From the NCBI RefSeq assembly GCF_905171765.1, contig NC_053390.1, positions 510,491,565 to 510,555,564 on the forward strand: 64,000 nt of DNA. The letters are read 5' to 3'. Both the position numbers and the translations under genes were made by a program. Shown here one piece after another: positions 9,743 through 20,179 of the stretch; within the stretch, counting starts at the first letter, position 1, and every line of letters begins with the position of its first letter. The stretch comes from Bufo bufo (lineage: Eukaryota; Chordata; Amphibia; Anura; Bufonidae). The notes under the pieces are model-generated. The model did not search any database. It saw only the letters and a program-made list of their open reading frames with translations, and was not told where the DNA came from.

Positions 9743-10531
9743 ATAATCCACCATACTCTGAGGACTAAATCCTCTTTTATCAGGGGCAAGTCGACCTAGC
9801 TGCATGGGCTCCTCAGAGGGGAGCGAGACAGGATGAGGCCCCTGCACACTGAATGAGTCCGCACCACTGCCCCTAGACTGACAATGGCTGGACAGAGAGG
9901 TCTCGTTTCTTTCTCTTAGACGCCTGTCAAGGCGTACCGCCAATGACATGGCAGACTCTAAGGACGTTGGTCTCTCATGGAAAGCAAACGCATCTTTCAA
10001 TCTCTCTGAGAGACCATGACAGAACTGACTCCGGAGTGCAGCATCATTCCAACCCGAATCAGCTGCCCATCTCCGAAATTCAGAACAATAAAGCTCCGCA
10101 GACAGTTTGTTCTGGCATAAAACACGTAAGTTAGATTCGGCCAGAGCCACACGATTCGGGTCATCATAAATCTGCCCCAGGGCCACAAAAAATCTTTCCA
10201 CGGATCGAAGGGAGGGATCCCCTGATGGCAGCGAAAATGCCCAAGTCTGAGCATTACCCCTGAGCAGGGAGATGACAATCCTCACCCTCTGCTCCTCCTT
10301 ACCAGAGGAGTGGGGACACAAGCAAAAATGGAGTTTGCATGACTCTCTGAAGCGAACAAAATTCTCACTGCCCCCTGAGAACGTTTCCGGAAGTGAGACC
10401 TTTGGCTCGCAACAGACTCCATGAGCCGGAGCAGAGCCCAATGCTTGAAGCTGAGTCATAGATTGACGGAGATCCGCTACTTCCAAAGAAAGACCCTGCA
10501 TGCGGTCAACCAGGCCAGAAAGCGGATCCAT
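9743..10531 (-). pseudogene. Gypsy1 gag, inverted inside the element
   Basis: It reads on the strand opposite to its LTRs. The start at 10531 (MDPLSGLVDRMQGLSLEV) is followed by a capsid-like Gag core (PETFSGG...FRESCKLHF, then FFVALGQIYDDP and CSEFRRWA), closely resembling Gypsy2 Gag at 46770. About 263 codons stay open until the inversion junction near 9745, just after the EEPMQLG motif that in Gypsy2 precedes the zinc knuckle. The knuckle itself is lost. Gag would form the particle shell. Here it is cut from pol and reversed relative to the LTR promoter. Confidence 0.85.
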
Positions 10532-10562
10532 GTCAAAAAAGGACGGTTTTGGTAGATTATAA

Positions 10563-10898
10563 TGTCACGGCTGTATGTGAGCAACAATAGTATACACAAT
10601 AAAAGAGCTACTGACCGGACCCAAACTAGGGAGGATAAAGGGTGACCCCTGTCAGACCCTCAAAGCTCTCCCTATTCTGCTAAAGCACATGCCCGGATCC
10701 AAATGGCGGAACGAGGCATGCCCATGTACCTAAGACTGATGACCACTGTAACCCCTACAATAGTGGAAGGGGCACGGCCACCGGTGCCCTACTCAGTATA
10801 TGGAGGGAACCGTGGCCACCTCAGATCCAGTCAGAAAATAATCAGGTACACAACAATGTCTGTACACTTAGCTGAAGGTGTTGCAGCCGCAGAGAAGA
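10563..10898 (-). repeat. Gypsy1 inverted partial LTR
   Basis: This is the reverse complement of the 3' half of the LTR (about 9405-9740). It joins the gag leader exactly as a normal 5' LTR would, then stops abruptly at GAGAAGA, where pol sequence in the other orientation begins. Confidence 0.9.
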
Positions 10899-11690
10899 CG
10901 GATGGTCAGACTGAGCGCCTCAATCAGAATCTGGAGACATATTTGCGCTGTTTTGTGGCAGAGAACCAGGAGGATTGGTGTTCATTTCTCCCTCTTGCTG
11001 AGTTTGCTCTGAACAACCGTCGTCAGGAATCTTCTGATAAGTCACCATTCTTTGGTGCATATGGGTTCCATCCGCAGTTTGGGACATTCTCGGGAGGGGC
11101 TCTTTCTGGTTTACCTGAGGAGGAGAGATTTTCCTCGTCTTTGTCTACCATTTGGCAAAAGATTCAGAGTAATCTTAAAAAGATGAGTGAGAGGTATAGG
11201 CGTGTGGCTGATAAGAGACGTGTGCCTGGTCCGGACCTGAATGTGGGTGATCTGGTGTGGTTGTCTACAAGAAATATTAAACTGAAGGTTCCCTCCTGGA
11301 AATTGGGTCCCAAGTTTATTGGGCCTTATAAATTCTTGTCAGTCATCAATCCTGTTGCCTTCCGTCTTGATCTTCCACGGGTTTGGAAGATACATAATGT
11401 ATTTCACAGATCTCTCTTAAAATCATATGTCCAGCCCACGGTACCCTCCTCTTTGCCTCCTCCTCCGATTTTGGTTGATGGCAATCTGGAGTTTGAGGTT
11501 TCCAGAATTGTGGACTCTCGCATTGTCCGCGGTTCTCTTCAGTAACTCGTTCATTGGAAGGGTTATGGTCCTGAGGAGAGGATGTGGGTTCCGGTGTCGG
11601 ACATTAAAGCCACTCGCCTCATCAGGGCATTTCATAGGGCTCATCCTGAGAAGGTGGGTCCTGGGTGTCCGGAGTCCACCCGTAGAGGGG
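10899..11690 (+). pseudogene. Gypsy1 pol remnant: integrase C-terminus and chromodomain
   Basis: The frame begins inside the integrase core (GQTERLNQNLETYLRC), continues through the integrase C-terminal part (LAEFALNNRRQESS, VWLSTRNIKLKVPSWKLGP) and a HNVFHRSLL motif, and enters a chromodomain at about 11480 (NLEFEVSRIVDSR). A TAA at 11543-11545 interrupts the chromodomain where Gypsy2 has Tyr. Sequence after it still reads VHWKGYGPEERMW and ends just before the polypurine tract. Chromodomains in this lineage are thought to steer integration to marked chromatin. Confidence 0.9.
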
Positions 11691-11699
11691 GGGGGGTAC

Positions 11700-12342
11700 T
11701 GTCACTACCAGAGCTTTGGGACGTTCTCACAGCTCTGTTTCTCCACCCCTGTGATGATGTCACTACTAGAGCTGGGAGGAGTTCTCACTGCTTTGTTTAC
11801 TTTTGGTTTCCTTCCTCCCAGCTGTTCCTCATGCGTTTGATTTCCCTCTCTTTATATCACCCCTCCTCCTATTGTAGGGCGTGGATTATAGTTCTCATTT
11901 CAGTTGTAGCTCTTGCTTTAGTATCTTCACTTGTAGCTATCAGTTCACTGGACCTGTGTTCTGCTGCAGCAAGCACTCCGGATATTGCCAGCTGTCCTTG
12001 GATCCGTCTTCTCTGCGGCTGCAACACCTTCAGCTAAGTGTACAGACATTGTTGTGTACCTGATTATTTTCTGACTGGATCTGAGGTGGCCACGGTTCCC
12101 TCCATATACTGAGTAGGGCACCGGTGGCCGTGCCCCTTCCACTATTGTAGGGGTTACAGTGGTCATCAGTCTTAGGTATGTGGGCATGCCTCGTTCCGCC
12201 ATTTGGATCCGGGCATGTGCTTTAGCAGAATAGGGAGAGCTTTGAGGGTCTGACAGGGGTCACCCTTTATCCTCCCTAGTTTGGGTCCGGTCAGTAGCTC
12301 TTTTACTGTGTATACTATTGTTGCTCACATACAGCCGTGACA
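11700..12342 (+). repeat. Gypsy1 3' LTR
   Basis: It is preceded by a G-run polypurine tract (about 11685-11697), starts TGTCACTACC at 11700 and ends at 12342. At two positions that differ between the LTRs, the inverted LTR fragment agrees with this copy. Confidence 0.9.
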
Positions 12343-12347
12343 GCTTC

Positions 12348-13080
12348 CAGTCGGTTAAGCACCACCCTGTCTTCCACAAATTCCAGTCTCAGTAGCCATA
12401 AGTTTGGTCAAAAGAATCCTCCCTGATACTACTTCCACCCACTATGGAGAGTCTTGGCACACAAGTGATCCCACACTCGGATATTCCGAGGAGCTGTTTT
12501 CATCGCCATTCCTTAATTTGGGCCTCTAGCCAAGCCTCCTTGAAGAGGGACATGAGGAGATCTTGTGCCCTGATTTCCAAACTCTGAAGCATCCACAGTC
12601 AGAAGAAGATGACGGTGGGGAACGGCAATTAGTGTTTTACGAGGTGGATGATGATGAGAAACAGTTGTCAATAACTGAGGTTGCTGTTAGGTCAACAAGT
12701 CAGGAGGAAAGGGGAGGTGCTGGACGATGAAGTCACTGACCCAACCTGGGAAGGTCGCAAGCCGAGCAAGGACAGCAGTACAGAGGGGGAGGGATTCGCA
12801 GCACCGCAACAGGCTGGAAGAGGCAGTGGAGTGGCAAAAGGGAAAAGGCAGGCCACACCAAACAGGCCCGCAACTGTTCCCCGGAGCACCCCCTTGTGAC
12901 AATCTTGCCAAGGGGTAGGTGTTCTGCAGTCTGGCGCTTTTTGAGGAAAGTGCGGACGATAAAAGAATTGTCATTTGCAACCTGTGCCGTACCAAAATGA
13001 GCAGGGGCGTGAACACTAGCAACCTCACCACCATCAGGATGATCCGCCACATCAAAGCACCCTAATAGGCGGGACGAACG
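12348..13080 (+). pseudogene. hAT transposase fragment with BED zinc finger, right of Gypsy1
   Basis: It continues the frame of 8838-9092 (STTLSSTNSSLSSHK) and then accumulates stops through about 12680. Further on, a cysteine pair and a histidine (CNLCRTKMSRGVNTSNLTT, then RHIKA) mark a BED finger at about 12970-13060. It matches the BED region of hAT1 in spacing. No catalytic domain is left. The fragment ends where the piggyBac palindromes start, near 13177. Confidence 0.7.
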
Positions 13081-13176
13081 TCTGGGTCCACAACCAGTGT
13101 CTGCGGGTCACACCACTGCCTCCTCTTCCCCTGTGTTATGTGCTGGCCAATCCCCTGTCCAAGACGCAGGCCCGGA

Positions 13177-15010
13177 TGTGTGACACTTTTTTGCAGCCTA
13201 GGTGGGCAAAGGGGCCCACATTCCAAAGAGCACCTTTAGGATTTCACATGGCATTTTTTACACATTTTGATTTCAAACTACTTCTCACACATTAGGGCCC
13301 CTAAAATGCCAGGGCAGTATAACTACCCCACAAGTGACCCCATTTTGGAAAGAAGACACCCCAAGGTATTTCGTGATGGGCATAGTGAGTAAAAACTTCC
13401 ATGAACTCACTATGCCCATAATGAAATACCTTGGGGTGTCTTCTTTCCAAAATGGGGTCACTTGCGGGGTAGTTATACTGCCCTGGCATTTTAGGGGCCC
13501 TAATGCGTGAGAAGTAGTTTGAAATCAAAATGTGTAAAAAATGCCCTGTGAAATCCTAAAGGTGCTCTTTGGAATGTGGGCCCCTTTGCCCACCTAGGCT
13601 GCAAAAAAGTGTCACACATGTGGTATCGCCGTACTCAGAAGAAGTAGGGCAATGTGTTTTGGGGTGTCTTTTTACATATACCCATGCTGGGTGAGAGAAA
13701 TATCTCGGCAAAAAACAACTTTTCCCATTTTTTTATACAAAGTTGGCATTTGACCAAGATATTTATCTCACCCAGCATGGGTATATGTAAAATCACACCC
13801 CAAAACACATTGCCCAATTTCTCCTGAGTACGGCGATACCACATGTGTGACACTTTTTTGCAGCCTAGGTTGGCAAAGGGGCCCACATTCCAAAGAGCAC
13901 CTTTAGGATTTCACAGGGCATTTTTTACACATTTTGATTTCAAACTACTTCTCACGCATTAGGGCCCCTAAAATGCCAGGGCAGTATAACTAACCCACAA
14001 GTGACCCCATTTTGGAAAGACGACACCCCAAGGTATTTCGTGATGGGCATAGTGAGTTCATGGAAGTTTTTATTTTTTGTCACAAGTTAGTGGAATATGA
14101 GACTTTGTAAGAAAAAATAAATAAATAAAAAATCATCATTTTCCGCTAACTTGTGACAAAAATAAATAAATTCTAGGAACTCGCCATGCCCCTCACGGAA
14201 TACCTTGGGGTGTCTTCTTTCCAAAATGGTGTCACTTGTGGGGTAGTTATACTGCCCTGGCATTTTAGGGGCCCTAATGCGTGAGAAGTAGTTTGAAATC
14301 AAAATGTGTAAAAAATGCATGTGAAATCCTAAAGGTGCTCTTTGGAATGTGGGCCCCTTTGCCCACCTAGGCTGCAGAAAAGTGTCACACATGTGGTATC
14401 GCCGTACTCAGAAGAAGTAGGGCAATGTGTTTTGGGGTGTCTTTCTACATATACCTATGCTGGGTGAGAGAAATATCTCGGCATAAGACAATTTTTCCCA
14501 TTTTTTTATACAAAGTTGGCATTTGACCAAGATATTTATCTCACCCAGCATGGGTATATGTAAAATGACACCACAAAACACATTGCCCAACTTCTCCTGA
14601 GTACGGCGATACCACATGTGTGACACTTTTTTGCAGCCTAGATGCGCAAAGGGGCCCAAATTCCTTTTAGGATGGCATTTTTAGACATTTGGACCCCAAA
14701 CTTCTTCTCACGCTTTAGGGCCCCTAAAATGCCAGGGCAGTTTAAATACCCCACATGTGACCCCATTTTGGAAAGAAGACACCCCAAGGTATTCAATGAG
14801 GGGCATGGCGAGTTCATATAAAAAAAAAATTTTGCCACAAGTTAGCGGAAATTGATTTTTTTTTGTTTTTTTCTCACAAAGTCTCCCTTTCCGCTAACTT
14901 GGGACAAAAATTTCAATCTTTCATGGACTCAATATGCCCCTCAGCGAATGCCTTAGGGTGTCTTCTTTCCAAAATGGGGTCATTTGTGAGGTGTTTGTAC
15001 TGCCCTGGCA
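13177..15010. repeat. Cascade of nested palindromes at the piggyBac left end
   Basis: Modules alternate with their inverses. Module A (13177 to about 13397) meets its inverse (about 13405-13615). Module B (13616-13725) meets its inverse (13745-13850). A recurs (13850-14065), then a hairpin centred near 14130, inverse A (14165-14395), B and inverse B again (14396-14620), and a decayed A with its hairpin and inverse (14620-15010). Arms are typically 100-220 bp. Confidence 0.9.
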
Positions 15011-15851
15011 TTTGAGGGTCTCCGCAATCATTACATGTATGGCCAGCATTAGGAGTTTCTGCTATTCTCCTTATATTGAGCATACGGGTAATGAGATTTT
15101 TTTTTTTACGTTCAGCCTCTGGGCTGAAAGAAAAAATGAACGGCACAGATTTCTTCATTCGCATCGATCAATGTGGATGAAAAAATCTCTGCCAAAAAAA
15201 AAAGGAAAGGAAAGGCATCTGCCAGGACATAGGAGCTCCGCCCAACATCCAAACCCACTTAGCCCGTATGCCCTGGCAAACCCGATTTCTCCATTCACAT
15301 CAATCGATATGGATGAATAAATCATTGCCGGGATTTTTTATTTATTTTTTATATACAAAGTCTTTGCCAAAGCATATGAACACCGCTGCCCCCCTCAGCT
15401 CATATGCCTCGGCAAACGTATCTTTTACTGCAGAGGAGAAATCTCGTCTTGCAGCGCTGCATACACCAACTTCTGTCAGAATGCACATCAGTGCTGCAGC
15501 TAGTCGATCGGTTGGTCCACCTGGAAGGTAAAAAAAACAAAACAAAAAAGAAAAAACCAGGCCGCAACGCAATAAATTTATTAACTTTATAATAACATTT
15601 GAACGGAACATATAAACTTTATTTAACTTTTTGAACAGAACGTTAACTTTTTTGCTTACCGGTGATTTTTTTTTTTTACCTTTATAGGACAAACCTCTCT
15701 TTCCCCATGGGACAATGTGCAAAGCGCAAATCGCCCAAAGATGTGGCGAAGTACATTATGCACTTTGTCCCAGGTGAAAGGAGAGGTTTGCAGCAGCTGT
15801 GAGTGAAAGGGCCCTAATAGCCCTGTGTGCCTGTCCTGTGAAACGCAATCC
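15011..15851. other. piggyBac internal noncoding region
   Basis: AT-rich sequence downstream of the transposase stop, with A/T runs (15099-15108, 15197-15206) and imperfect repeats around GCATCGATCAATGTGGATGA and its variant near 15300. No gene recognised. The small frames here are not supported. Confidence 0.5.
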
Positions 15852-17300
15852 CTATGCTAAGTGTACCTGTGTGTGGTACTTCCGGAAACACTCCCCAAAG
15901 CATAGGGCAGGGTGGTCAGGACAGTCAGGACAGAAATAGCGGGTGTCACGCCTTATTCCACTCCTGCTACAGACACAACATCTTTTTCGGGGTGGCGCTT
16001 GGTTTGAGGTACCAGAAACGACACTGGGGAAATGTCGCTCGTGTAGACGGCTCACTACACTGGTGGATGGGGCCACGGAACCTTCTGGATACAGGAGGTT
16101 CTCGATGATCTCTTCCTGAAATTTGAGGAAGTATCCTGTTCTCCCAGCCTTACTGTAGAGAACAAAACTATTATAGGCAGCCAATTGAATTAAATATACA
16201 GACACCTTCTTATACCAGCGTCTGGTGCATCAGGAAACTAAATAAGGAGCCAACATCTGGTCATTGAAGTCCACCCCTCCCATGAGCGAATTATAGTCGT
16301 GGACCGAGAGGGGCTTTTCAATGACACTGGTTGCCTGTTCTATTTGTATTGTCGTGTCTGCGTGAATGGAGGAGAGCATGTAAACGTCACGCTTGTCTCT
16401 CCATTTCACCGCGAGCAGTTCTTCGTTACACAAGGCAGCCCTCTCCCCCCTTGCAAGACGGGTGGTAACGAGCCGTTGGGGGAAGCCCCGGCGACTAGGT
16501 CGCGCGGTGCCACAGCAGCCAATCTGTTCTAGGAACAAATGCCTGAAGAGGGGCACACTTGTGTAGAAATTGTCCACATAAAGATGGTACCCCTTGCCAA
16601 ATAAGGGTGACACCAAGTCCAAGACTGTCTTCCCACTGCTCCCCAGGTAGTCAGGGCAACCGACCGGCTCCAGGGTCTGATCTTTACCCTCATAGATCCG
16701 AAATTTATGGGTATAGCCTGTGGCCCTTTCACAGAGCTTATACAATTTGACCCCATACCGGGCGCGCTTGCTTGGGATGTATTGTTTGAAGCCAAGGCGC
16801 CCGGTAAAATGTATAAGGGACTCGTCTACGCAGATGTTTTGCTCAGCGGTATACAAATCTGCAAACTTGGTGTTGAAGTGGTCTATGAGGGGCCGAATTT
16901 TGTGGAGCCGGTCAAAAGCAGGGTGGCCTCTGGGACGAGAGGTGCTGTTGTCGCTAAAGTGCAGGAAACGCAGGATGGCCTCAAATCGTGCCCTGGACAT
17001 AGCAGCAGAGAACATGGGCATGTGATGAATTGGGTTCGTGGACCAATATGACCGCAATTCATGCTTTTTGGTTAGACCCATGTTGAGGAGAAGGCCCAGA
17101 AATTTTTTTAATTCGGAAACTTGGACGGGTTTCCACCGGAAAGACTGGGCATAATAGCTTCCCGGGTTGGCGGCTATAAATTGAGTGGCATACCGATTTG
17201 TTTCTGCCACGACTAAGTCCAAGAGCTCCGCAGTCAAGAACAGCTCAAAAAATCCCAGTGCCGAACCGATCTGAGCTGTCTCAACCCGAACTCCAGACTA
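15852..17300 (-). pseudogene. piggyBac transposase: catalytic core and Cys-rich C-terminus
   Basis: The frame reads (minus strand) ELLDLVVAETNRYA, then the three catalytic Asp contexts: CVDESLIHF (about 16825), YVDNFYTS (about 16575) and GGVDFNDQML (about 16265). It ends in a Cys/His-rich finger (CCVCSRSGIRR, then CPDCPDHPALC) at about 15865-15970, typical of piggyBac. In-frame stops at 17298-17300 (TAG) and 16230-16232 (TGA) break it. The N-terminal exon-like part lies at 18411-18797 beyond an insertion. Function by family: TTAA-specific cut and paste. All three Asp contexts are present but the gene is dead. Confidence 0.9.
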
Positions 17301-17363
17301 GGCGGTGAAAGGGGGAACTACAGGTGCGGCTGAAGTTGGCGGCTGCCAATCAGGGTTTGCCAG

Positions 17364-18300
17364 TGTAACATCCCAGAGTATGTCACTAAAACTCTTTCAC
17401 CCTGCTTCATAATGTTAGGTGTACATGTGTATTTCCATCTGATGTAATGTAGTGCATTACCAATGTATGTATTTCTATGCCTGTATTTTATATATTTGCT
17501 GTAATTCTCAATGTACACCAGCAGGTGGCAGCAATATGTAAGCAGACCATAGGTAGTTAATAGATCTATGCTGGAATAGTCCATTCCAGGCTAGCTCCCC
17601 CCTTTCTGAGGAGGAGTGGAATGTTCCCACATCCTACTTCAGGGGGAGGAAGGAAAGTTCTAGGCAGTGTGAGCCACCCCCCTGCTGGGGTAGGCTGTGT
17701 TGATAGGAGCTCCCAGAAACAGGGACCCCAACCAAGGATCCAAGCCTCTGCTGAGGCCCAAGATCAACCTTCCCAGCCTGAGTCCCTTACCTCAGCTGGT
17801 GGACAGAGAAAGCAGCCCTTCACAGAACTATCAGATCTCCAGGAAGAAACCACCATACCCTGCGAGCAGTCCTGTAAGTAAAGATCCTAAGACAAAGAGA
17901 AGATAAATACCTCACCAGCTAGTCAGACCCAAACCAAGCAGACTAAAGACAGAGCAGAAGATAGATACCTGCCTGATTCTAATAGGCGTATGTACCAGAT
18001 GCAGAATAGATATAAATTCCAGCCAAAACCTGCTGGGACCCTAGACTAAAGCTGTACACTTGTATGGATCAAAAGCTGCATATCATATCACCAAGTAAAG
18101 ACAAGTTGCACCCTATTATCTGTGTGGATTTCCATCGTTCCTCAATTACTCCTATTAACAGCACTCATTTTGTTGTATGTGAGCCAGGATACAGGAGTCC
18201 AGCCGTACCAAGGTAGGAGACACCGTTGACACTACCAAACCTGCTATACAGAGACATTATCCCCCTCTGGCATTCCTTACCTAGTACGTGAGCTCATAAC
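17364..18300. mobile_element. LTR-like insertion inside the piggyBac gene
   Basis: It interrupts the piggyBac frame between LANPDWQPPTS (just left) and the acidic N-terminus (right). It starts TGTAACATCCCAG and may end at ...CATAACA near 18293, giving TG...CA ends. An internal CACCAGCAGGTGGCAGCAA string and the general layout recur at 53357, suggesting one LTR family. No TSD found and the right end is uncertain. No coding frame recognised. Confidence 0.5.
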
Positions 18301-18410
18301 ATCTTAAAGGGCCCTGCTACAGTACCTGCGCAAGCTGCAACTGGCATCACAAACTTATCCACATATATACTGACCCTCTGCATAGCATGCCCACTGACCC
18401 AGTAGCCTGC

Positions 18411-18797
18411 TCATTGCACAAGCACCTCAGGGACTCTAGGGGCTCTACGGGCCTGTCTGTGCGGTGGTTGCGACGGGGTAACTACTGCACGTGCCACCGT
18501 ACCAGCTTCAACTGCCCTGCTGGTGTATGCCTCACCACGTAATCCGACAGTGCCAGCCCCACTCTGCTGCTCTTGAAGTGGATCCTGCGCAACCTGTGGT
18601 CTAGCAACACGGGGCCGGGTACGCCTGGTGGTATCAGGGACCTCAACCTCCTCGTCCGAACTTTGGGTCAGACTGCCACTGCTTTCTACAGGTTCATATT
18701 CTGACCCGCTAGATTCGTCAGATGAGGGTTCCCATTCCTCATCCGACTGGGTCAGAATCCTGTAGGCCTCTTCAGAAGAATACCCCTTGTTTGCCAT
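18411..18797 (-). pseudogene. piggyBac transposase N-terminal acidic region
   Basis: From MANKGYSSEEAYRIL (start at 18797) it runs into a Glu/Asp/Ser-rich segment (TQSDEEWEPSSDESSGSEYE) and ends at a stop at 18411, about 129 codons. Acidic, disordered N-termini are usual in piggyBac transposases. The open frame extends upstream to 18851, but MANKGY is the more family-like start. The catalytic part continues at 17300 after the LTR-like insertion. Confidence 0.8.
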
Positions 18798-18851
18798 TCG
18801 GTCAACTAAATTTAGGGGGTATTCCCTGAGACTACCCAAGAAAAAAAGCAA

Positions 18852-19431
18852 GCCTGTCTTACAAATGGGAGGCTAGCGAAGTACCGGAGGCCGCTGCGAT
18901 TGATAAAAAATATCAAAACTGATTTTCTTTTATCGCCGCAGCGCTTGTGAAATGATTGTGCAGTGATCAAAAAAAATTAAAAATTTTGTCACTGCGGCGG
19001 GGCGGGTGTGGGTGAACGCACGTGTGGGCGACCGATCAGGCCTGATCGGGCAAACACTGCATTTTGGGTGGAGGGCGAACTAAGGTGACACTAATACTAT
19101 TATAGATCTGACTGTGATCAGTTCTGATCACTTACAGATACTATAAAAGTACAAATGCTGATTAGTGATACGCTAATCAGCGAATAAGTAACTGCGGTGC
19201 GGTGGGCTGGGCGCTAAATGATCGCTAACTACCTAACCAAGGGGCCTAAACTATCCTAAAACCTAACAGTCAATACCAGTGGAAAAAAAAAGTGACAGTT
19301 TACACTGATCACTTTTTTCCCTTTCACTAGGTGATTGACAGGGGCGATCAAGGGGTGATCAAGGGGTTAATTGGGGTGATGGGGGGTGATCTGGGGCTAA
19401 GTGAAGTGTTTGGCGGCTACTCACTGTGATG
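18852..19431. other. piggyBac 5' noncoding region
   Basis: This stretch lies between the transposase start and the terminal hairpins. It has many GATCA-type short motifs (for example around 19125-19135 and 19335-19365) and small inverted repeats. No frame of note. Confidence 0.55.
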
Positions 19432-19754
19432 TGTGCTCCTCTGCTGGGACCAACCGACGAAAAGGACCAGCAGAGGAGCACAGAAGCCATTTAACACCTT
19501 ATATTTATAAATATAAGGTGTTAGATGGCTTCTGATTTGATTTTTTGAAAATCATCAACCTGCCAGCGACGATCATTGGCTGGCAGGTTGATGACGAACT
19601 TGTCCTGTAACTTTTGCCGGCCCGCGATGCGCATGCGCGGGCCAGCTGTGAGCGTAATCTCGTGTCTCGCGAGATGACGCGTAAATGCGTGACTCTGCCT
19701 GATACTGCCGCCTCCGGAACGCGATCCTGCGTTAGGCGGTCCGGAGGCGGTTAA
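19432..19754. repeat. piggyBac right end: chained hairpins, terminal repeat and TTAA
   Basis: Hairpins follow one another: TGTGCTCCTCTGCTGG with its complement (19432-19483), a stem around TAACACCTTATATTTATAAA (about 19482-19532), ATCAACCTGCCAGC with its complement (19553-19591) and GCCCGCG-atgcgcat-CGCGGGC-like (19619-19643). The end is an inverted CCGCCTCCGGA / TCCGGAGGCGG pair, then TTAA at 19751. Confidence 0.85.
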
Positions 19755-19763
19755 AGGCACAGT

Positions 19764-19935
19764 AACAGGTCTTTGAGAGCCAGAATTCTTGCTGTTTCTC
19801 AGGTGTTCAAATACTTATGTTCAGCAGTGCAAGACAAATAAATTATTTAGAAATTATACTATGTGATTTCCTTTTTTTTTTTTTTATTCTGTCTCTCAGA
19901 GTTGAAATGCACCTACAATGTGAATTTCAGACCCC
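19764..19935 (+). mobile_element. Tc1-like remnant, part 1
   Basis: CTTTGAGAGCCAGAATTCTT through GTGAATTTCAGACCC matches, from memory, the 3' noncoding part of a common Tc1-like family. It continues after the AT-rich hAT at 22465 and ends there in a terminal repeat with TA. Confidence 0.6.
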
Positions 19936-20179
19936 TCCATGATTAGTATTGGCACAAATATTCGAATAGCGAATATTAATGGCGAATATCGGCACTTCGA
20001 GAATTCGCGAATATTTAGAATATAGTGATATATATTCATAATTTTTAATATTCTAGATTTTTTTTTCATCAGTAACCTCCCTCTTGCTTGTGGGCCAATG
20101 AGAAGTCTGAAATATCTTTGTCTGAGCTTAGCAACATCCCTAGCAACCAATAGGAAAGTTGCCTACCCCTTACTATATA

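Larger units (their letters stand above)
9098..12342 (+). mobile_element. Gypsy1: rearranged Ty3/Gypsy chromovirus
   Basis: Two LTRs in the same orientation (9098-9740 and 11700-12342) are bounded by a 5-bp TSD. Between them the order is abnormal: an inverted gag plus leader, an inverted part of an LTR, then the end of pol in normal orientation. Protease, RT, RNase H and most of integrase are gone. It is a non-autonomous rearranged copy related to Gypsy2. Confidence 0.9.
13177..19750 (-). mobile_element. piggyBac element, degenerate, with LTR-like insertion
   Basis: A piggyBac-type transposase lies on the minus strand (pieces between 15852 and 18797). The right end runs to GGTCCGGAGGCGG followed by TTAA at 19751-19754, the piggyBac target. 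The left end is a cascade of palindromes starting at 13177. No second TTAA terminus is visible, so that end is probably truncated. Confidence 0.85.

Noticed and set aside
8805..12037. Frames running through the Gypsy1 LTRs on both strands (60-280 codons)
   Set aside because: They join LTR sequence to neighbouring DNA. Only the gag and pol parts with recognisable motifs were kept.
17621..17906. Possible exon in the LTR-like insertion (Gln/Pro/Ser-rich frame)
   Set aside because: Low-complexity composition, no splice or start context, and no known domain.
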